Positions 60,001-64,000 of a DNA stretch of 64,000 nt are shown piece by piece. Source of the stretch: Eulemur rufifrons (lineage: Eukaryota; Chordata; Mammalia; Primates; Lemuridae); assembly GCF_041146395.1 (NCBI RefSeq), contig NC_090989.1, forward strand, positions 225,092,843-225,156,842, given 5' to 3'. Numbering within the stretch: position 1 is the first letter of the stretch; each line of letters begins with the position of its first letter. The notes below the pieces were generated by a model that saw nothing but the letters and a program-made list of their open reading frames with translations, ran no database searches and was not told the DNA's origin. The translations under genes were made by a program, and so were the position numbers.

Positions 60001-60889
60001 TGGGCCTGAGTTCTCTGTTAGTCTGCTTTGCTATTTTTCTTAGCTAGTTCCCAAACTTCCAGTTCCTCTAGTACCTGAATCTTTTTTTCCATACATACTC
60101 TTTTCTAGCCCCGAGAGAGAAAAAGGCTGCCAGCTGCAATAAGCTGTAGAGCATAGCTTGTAGAGCAACCCCTTTGTTCACCTCTAGCATCTGAAAATAG
60201 TGTAAGAATCTACTAGGAAATTGTGTATATTCATGTCAATACAACGTTTAAAATATTTTTTAGATTCCTTCATTTCTAAGCACATTTCCATTATTGCATA
60301 CCATATCTTAATGATGATAAAATCAGCAACTCCAATCAAATTAATTTTTAAAACTTTCTAAATGTGGTATATCTCACTGGTATAGTTGGACCATGAAACT
60401 ATAGATTCAACTAACTAGTTAAAAGCTCAATGATCAGTTAATTCTTTTCTTTGCCTTCAAGTTGCCCGCTCCTAAGTGTTACCCAATACAAACTGATTGA
60501 TCTCTAGTCACCTGAGAAAATTGTTACTTTGTAAGTTAGGCTTACTGTTGTGTGAAATAGCCTTCAAACCCGTGGAAGATTTTTGGGAGGATAAGAGTAA
60601 AATAAATATATCTACCTCTTAAAAGAAAAAGAAAGAAATGGGGTATAACACTGCAATGCTTTTCACCTCCATATCCAAACCCTTCCCACTGGGCCATTCT
60701 GGTTTCATTTCCCATGGGACAATAGAAAGGGTAGTTTTGAAATTAAATTGACTGGATAATATTTTGTAATTTTGATGTGCTCACATGGAAAACTATATAC
60801 AGATTGACTATATGTTCTGTGTGTAATATTTTCCAGAGTGAGCATGTATCACTTCTTTACTCATAAAGAACAATAAAACAAACAATAAC
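60001..60889. other. Unique stretch, no gene recognised
   Basis: AT-rich sequence with no recognised repeat or gene. Confidence 0.4.
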
Positions 60890-60898
60890 AATGTAAAC

Positions 60899-61195
60899 AG
60901 GCCAGTTGGAGTGGCTCATGCCTGTAATCCCAACACCTTGAGAAGCCAAGGAGGGAGGATTGCTTGAACCTAGTATTTCAAGGCCAACCTGGGCAACATA
61001 GAAAGACCTCGTCTCTACAAAAAAAATTTTAAAAATTAGCTGGATGTGGTGATGTGTGCCTATAGTTCTAGCTACTTAGGAGGCTGAGGCAGGGGGATCC
61101 CTTGAACCCAGGAATTTGGGGTTTCAGTGAGCTGTGATTGTACCACTGCACTCTCAACTGGGTGACAGAGTGAGACCCTCTCTCTAAAAAAAAAA
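60899..61195 (+). mobile_element. AluJ-type SINE
   Basis: 'gcctgtaatcccaacacctt', 'gggcaacatagaaagacctc', 'tgagctgtgattgtaccact' and 'gggtgacagagtgagaccct' match the AluJ type, lacking the strepsirrhine linker. A 9-bp duplication, 'aatgtaaac', flanks it (60890-60898 and 61196-61204). More diverged than the other Alus, so older. Confidence 0.88.
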
Positions 61196-61204
61196 AATGT
61201 AAAC

Positions 61205-61569
61205 TCAATTGGAACAGGCTTTTCCTTATTCTTTGCTTCCTCCCAACCAAATACCTACAAATTAATGCATTATATAATCTGAAGGATTTTTTGTGTATAC
61301 TCATTAAAAAAAGAAGAACATACAGATCCTCCACACAGAATACAGATCTTTCATGTAGATTGAAGGTTGACACCTAGACTGCAGTCCCTGCACCAAACCC
61401 CCAGGCCTGGCTAAAGTCCTCTCAGGAAATGATGGAGTGTATATATTTTCCTAGAGAAGCAGTGATGGCAAAATGACCTTAGGAGAGTTTTCCATTGTTC
61501 CATTTCTCATGGTATTTCTACGTCCCAAAGTTTCTTGACAATGGTTTGGGGCAGAATTGATTAAGCCAA
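61205..61569. other. Unique gap, nothing recognised
   Basis: No gene or repeat recognised. Confidence 0.4.
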
Positions 61570-61800
61570 CCGCTTGTGCCCTTATCATGGTATTGTGGAA
61601 TTGATGCTGGGCTTATTGGAAGATAAGTTGGAGTTCTATTATGTTCTTTTACTTAATAACTATGAAAGCTTAGCTAGATCACTGAATTTCTTTGGGATGC
61701 AGTTTCCTCCCAAACGTATAACAGTATCTGTCTTTCCTAACACACAGGGTGGCTGTGAGGTACCTTGCACAAGGCAAGGTAGTACAGTATGTTTCCTCTA
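61570..61800 (+). repeat. MIR SINE, diverged
   Basis: 'attgtggaattgatgctggg', 'ttaataactatgaaagctta', 'gatgcagtttcctcccaaac' and 'ggtggctgtgaggtaccttg' follow MIR order with losses in the head. Confidence 0.5.
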
Positions 61801-63444
61801 TGTCTGTACCTGTTTATCACCATTAGGTATCAGCCATAGGTAACCCATGTGTGCATAAAGCATACGACTGTAATGAATCAATGATCTGTAATTCTTACAT
61901 ATACCTGCATAGACTTTTATGCACAGTTTGGGATCTAGGAGCATTAAATGGCCTACACAAATAAAACTTATCTTATTTTTATCACTGGGAAAGTTTCCAG
62001 GACATTATCAACACGTGCTAAAGTTTCCTACATAGAATGTAATAGTGAAACCCCTGCTACCTTATGCTTGGGCTCACAACTTCCATATGATTTGCCTCTC
62101 ACTTATAAAAATGCCACAGAACTTGTCAGCCAAATTCCAAAGTGACATTCAGCAGTGGATATTTGGATTCAGTTTTGGATTTGCTTTCAGTCTGTCACAA
62201 AAAAACTACAAAAAGGCTGGAGACATGTACCCCCCAACCTCTGCACTTTCTTTTTCTTTCTCTAGACATCGACTAACATGTCTGTTCCAAAACCACTAAC
62301 ACATACATTCACATACACACCTTCAGCAGGATTCTTAAGATATTGCTTCCCACATGTAGCTCATAGATCAATTTAACTATACAGCCCTGCCCTTGGTTAT
62401 CATCTCTCCTGAAACCATGTGGAATCCTCATCTTCTCTAATCCTGGTCTATAGTATTTCCAAAGTACTTTACAAGCCCGGAGTAATGGCCTCTAATGCCT
62501 TGCAGCAGCTGAGCTGGTAGCACACATGATATCTTAAATGTAACAATCAAAGGAGCACGCCGGACCTTGGTATTTCCGCTGGCTTGCAGATGTGCTGTGT
62601 TCAGATCCAAAATCTGTAATGTCAATTTTAGATAAAAGAAGCTTAAAACAAAATTGTCTTCTTGCCTTGTGTCAACAGCTGAGCCAGGGCAAGGGAATGC
62701 TCTCCGATAGGAAGGCTGCATGTATTGTATATCAGTTATCTGACCCCTACAATAATTTTTTTGGGGGTGTGTGTGTCCATGAGCAACCTTGCTCAAGATT
62801 TATGTAACGGAGGGCATTGTTTTATTAATCTACACCATGTGGAACTCTCCAGGTGCTAAGCTTTGATCTTCCTGCCCTCTGGTGCATTAAGTTTTCTGTA
62901 CTCATTGACAACGATGTTTGTGATTTAAAGCACTCTTTTTCCTTACTACAGGGGGGAAACAAAAAAGGTTCAGATAACTCTACCTTGAACCAGAGACCCT
63001 CAACTACTTCCTTCTTTGGTCTCAGTTTAGTATAAAATTCACTCTGATTCTGTTTAGGAGAATTTGATCAGCACTCCAAGGAGTGAAAGAATATCTTTCT
63101 GAAACATTTTACAGCATGTCAGATTACTGCTGGAGATGCCAGACTTGGCTGACAGGGGACGCTTGGCCTCTGTCAGAGTGGTATGCGGAGATGGCAAGCA
63201 CAAGGTGATTTTCCATTTCTCCCCATTACGAGGAAAAGGGAAAAGGGGGTGGAGGGGACACAAAGGGACACAGACATCCAGAAACCCAAAGCTATTGTGA
63301 GCCAAATAGCAGTAAGAAGAAAACGATAAAATTTTTCTATAAGCAGAATAATGAAGCAATCTGATTTATTATATTTCAGAAAATATAGTATTATGTTGGA
63401 GGGAAAGGTAAAGAAATATCGAGCAGGTTATAAACATACACTGG
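61801..63444. other. Unique stretch, no gene recognised
   Basis: About 1.6 kb with no recognised gene or repeat. Frames at 61948-62299 and the 119-codon minus frame at 62437-62796 have no domain or signal. Confidence 0.4.
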
Positions 63445-63640
63445 TGAAGGATACAGACCCTGGTGGCAGACTGCCTGGCCCAAACCCCATTTCTGTTATT
63501 TACTAGTGCCAAAGTCCCCATCTATAAAACGGGAATAATAGCAGTATCTACCTCCCAGTTTACTGGGGAGATTAAATGAGCACTTAGAACAGGGACAGTA
63601 TGTCCTAAGTGCTATGTAAGTGTCTGTTAATACCTTACCC
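63445..63640 (+). repeat. MIR SINE
   Basis: 'accctggtggcagactgcct', 'tctgttatttactagtgcca', 'catctataaaacgggaataa', 'gaataatagcagtatctacc' and 'ggagattaaatgagcactta' form a clear MIR. Confidence 0.8.
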
Positions 63641-64000
63641 AAGTCCTTCGTGTATAATACCTGTAATTTCCAACACAAATTACTTTTTCCTTTTATTCTC
63701 ACATCCATTATTACATAGTGTGAAATTTTGGAACTTTCTGGGCTGGCAGAGATCAAGGCTTGATTTCTATGAGGTATGTAAACAGCAATCCTTTCATTGG
63801 GGAAGAGACTCGGTTCCAGCTATGTAGATTTGTTCAAGAACACCATTAGCAGAGGATGAAATCAGGAAAGAGGCACAGTGGTGTTCTAGGGTCATGGAAT
63901 CTCTGTGGCTCTGGAAGGCCACCCTATCTTCTACCTTGCAAGTATGGGGGCTTCCCTCTCCTTCGTCTGCATCTGTAGGAGAATACGAAAGGGTGTGCTT

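Noticed and set aside
62437..62796. 119-codon minus-strand frame
   Set aside because: No domain, signal or splice context seen; at this length chance is likely.

Overview
This window reads as a gene-poor stretch of primate nuclear DNA, either intergenic or deep intronic. It is AT-rich (GC estimated by eye), has no multi-exon coding structure or CpG-island promoter I can support, and is densely filled with interspersed repeats. The Alu copies point to a strepsirrhine primate, most likely a lemur. They carry the phrase 'gagcaagagcgagacccc' and an extra A-rich linker ('gacagctaaaaatatatat') between the two Alu arms at 42966-43314, 44863-45210 and 59437-59774. A truncated LINE-1 tail at 14150-14370 also looks like the strepsirrhine type. 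Species assignment is inference.

Layout. Positions 1-9 kb hold unique DNA with a hAT-Charlie element (intact 8-bp target duplication), old L1 and MER5-like pieces, and a minus-strand LINE-2. Positions 9-16 kb hold more LINE-2, L1 and MIR fragments and a short L1 insertion with an 11-bp target duplication and a possible 3' transduction. Positions 16.6-18.3 kb are the richest non-repetitive block, a candidate regulatory region with overlapping open frames that I do not accept as a gene. Positions 18-27.8 kb are MIR fragments, a 290-bp purine tract and unique sequence. Positions 27.8-36.2 kb form a nested LINE block: old L1, a 5S rRNA pseudogene, a 6.2-kb minus-strand L1 flanked by a 9-bp duplication and broken by an Alu, then a Tigger element. 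Positions 36.2-46.9 kb contain unique DNA, a CpG pocket, MIR, a MaLR LTR, a tRNA-Ala half, two Alus and a plus-strand old L1. Positions 46.9-54.9 kb contain old L1, LTR-like sequence, MIR and a HAL1-like LINE split by a MaLR LTR, then a further MaLR LTR. Positions 55-64 kb contain a processed metallothionein pseudogene with a 13-bp duplication, many MIR copies, a young Alu and an AluJ-type copy.

The only gene-derived sequences I can support are dead: the metallothionein pseudogene, the 5S rRNA pseudogene, a tRNA-Ala-like half, and L1 and Tigger reading-frame remnants. No genes cooperate here. The readable story is one of layered retrotransposition whose order can be worked out from nesting. 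I did not find an undescribed functional system. The best leads are the L1 with a candidate 3' transduction, the 5S insertion beside the L1, the Alu at an apparent deletion junction, and the 16.8-18.2 kb unique block. Repeat names come from remembered consensus sequences and could not be checked by search.
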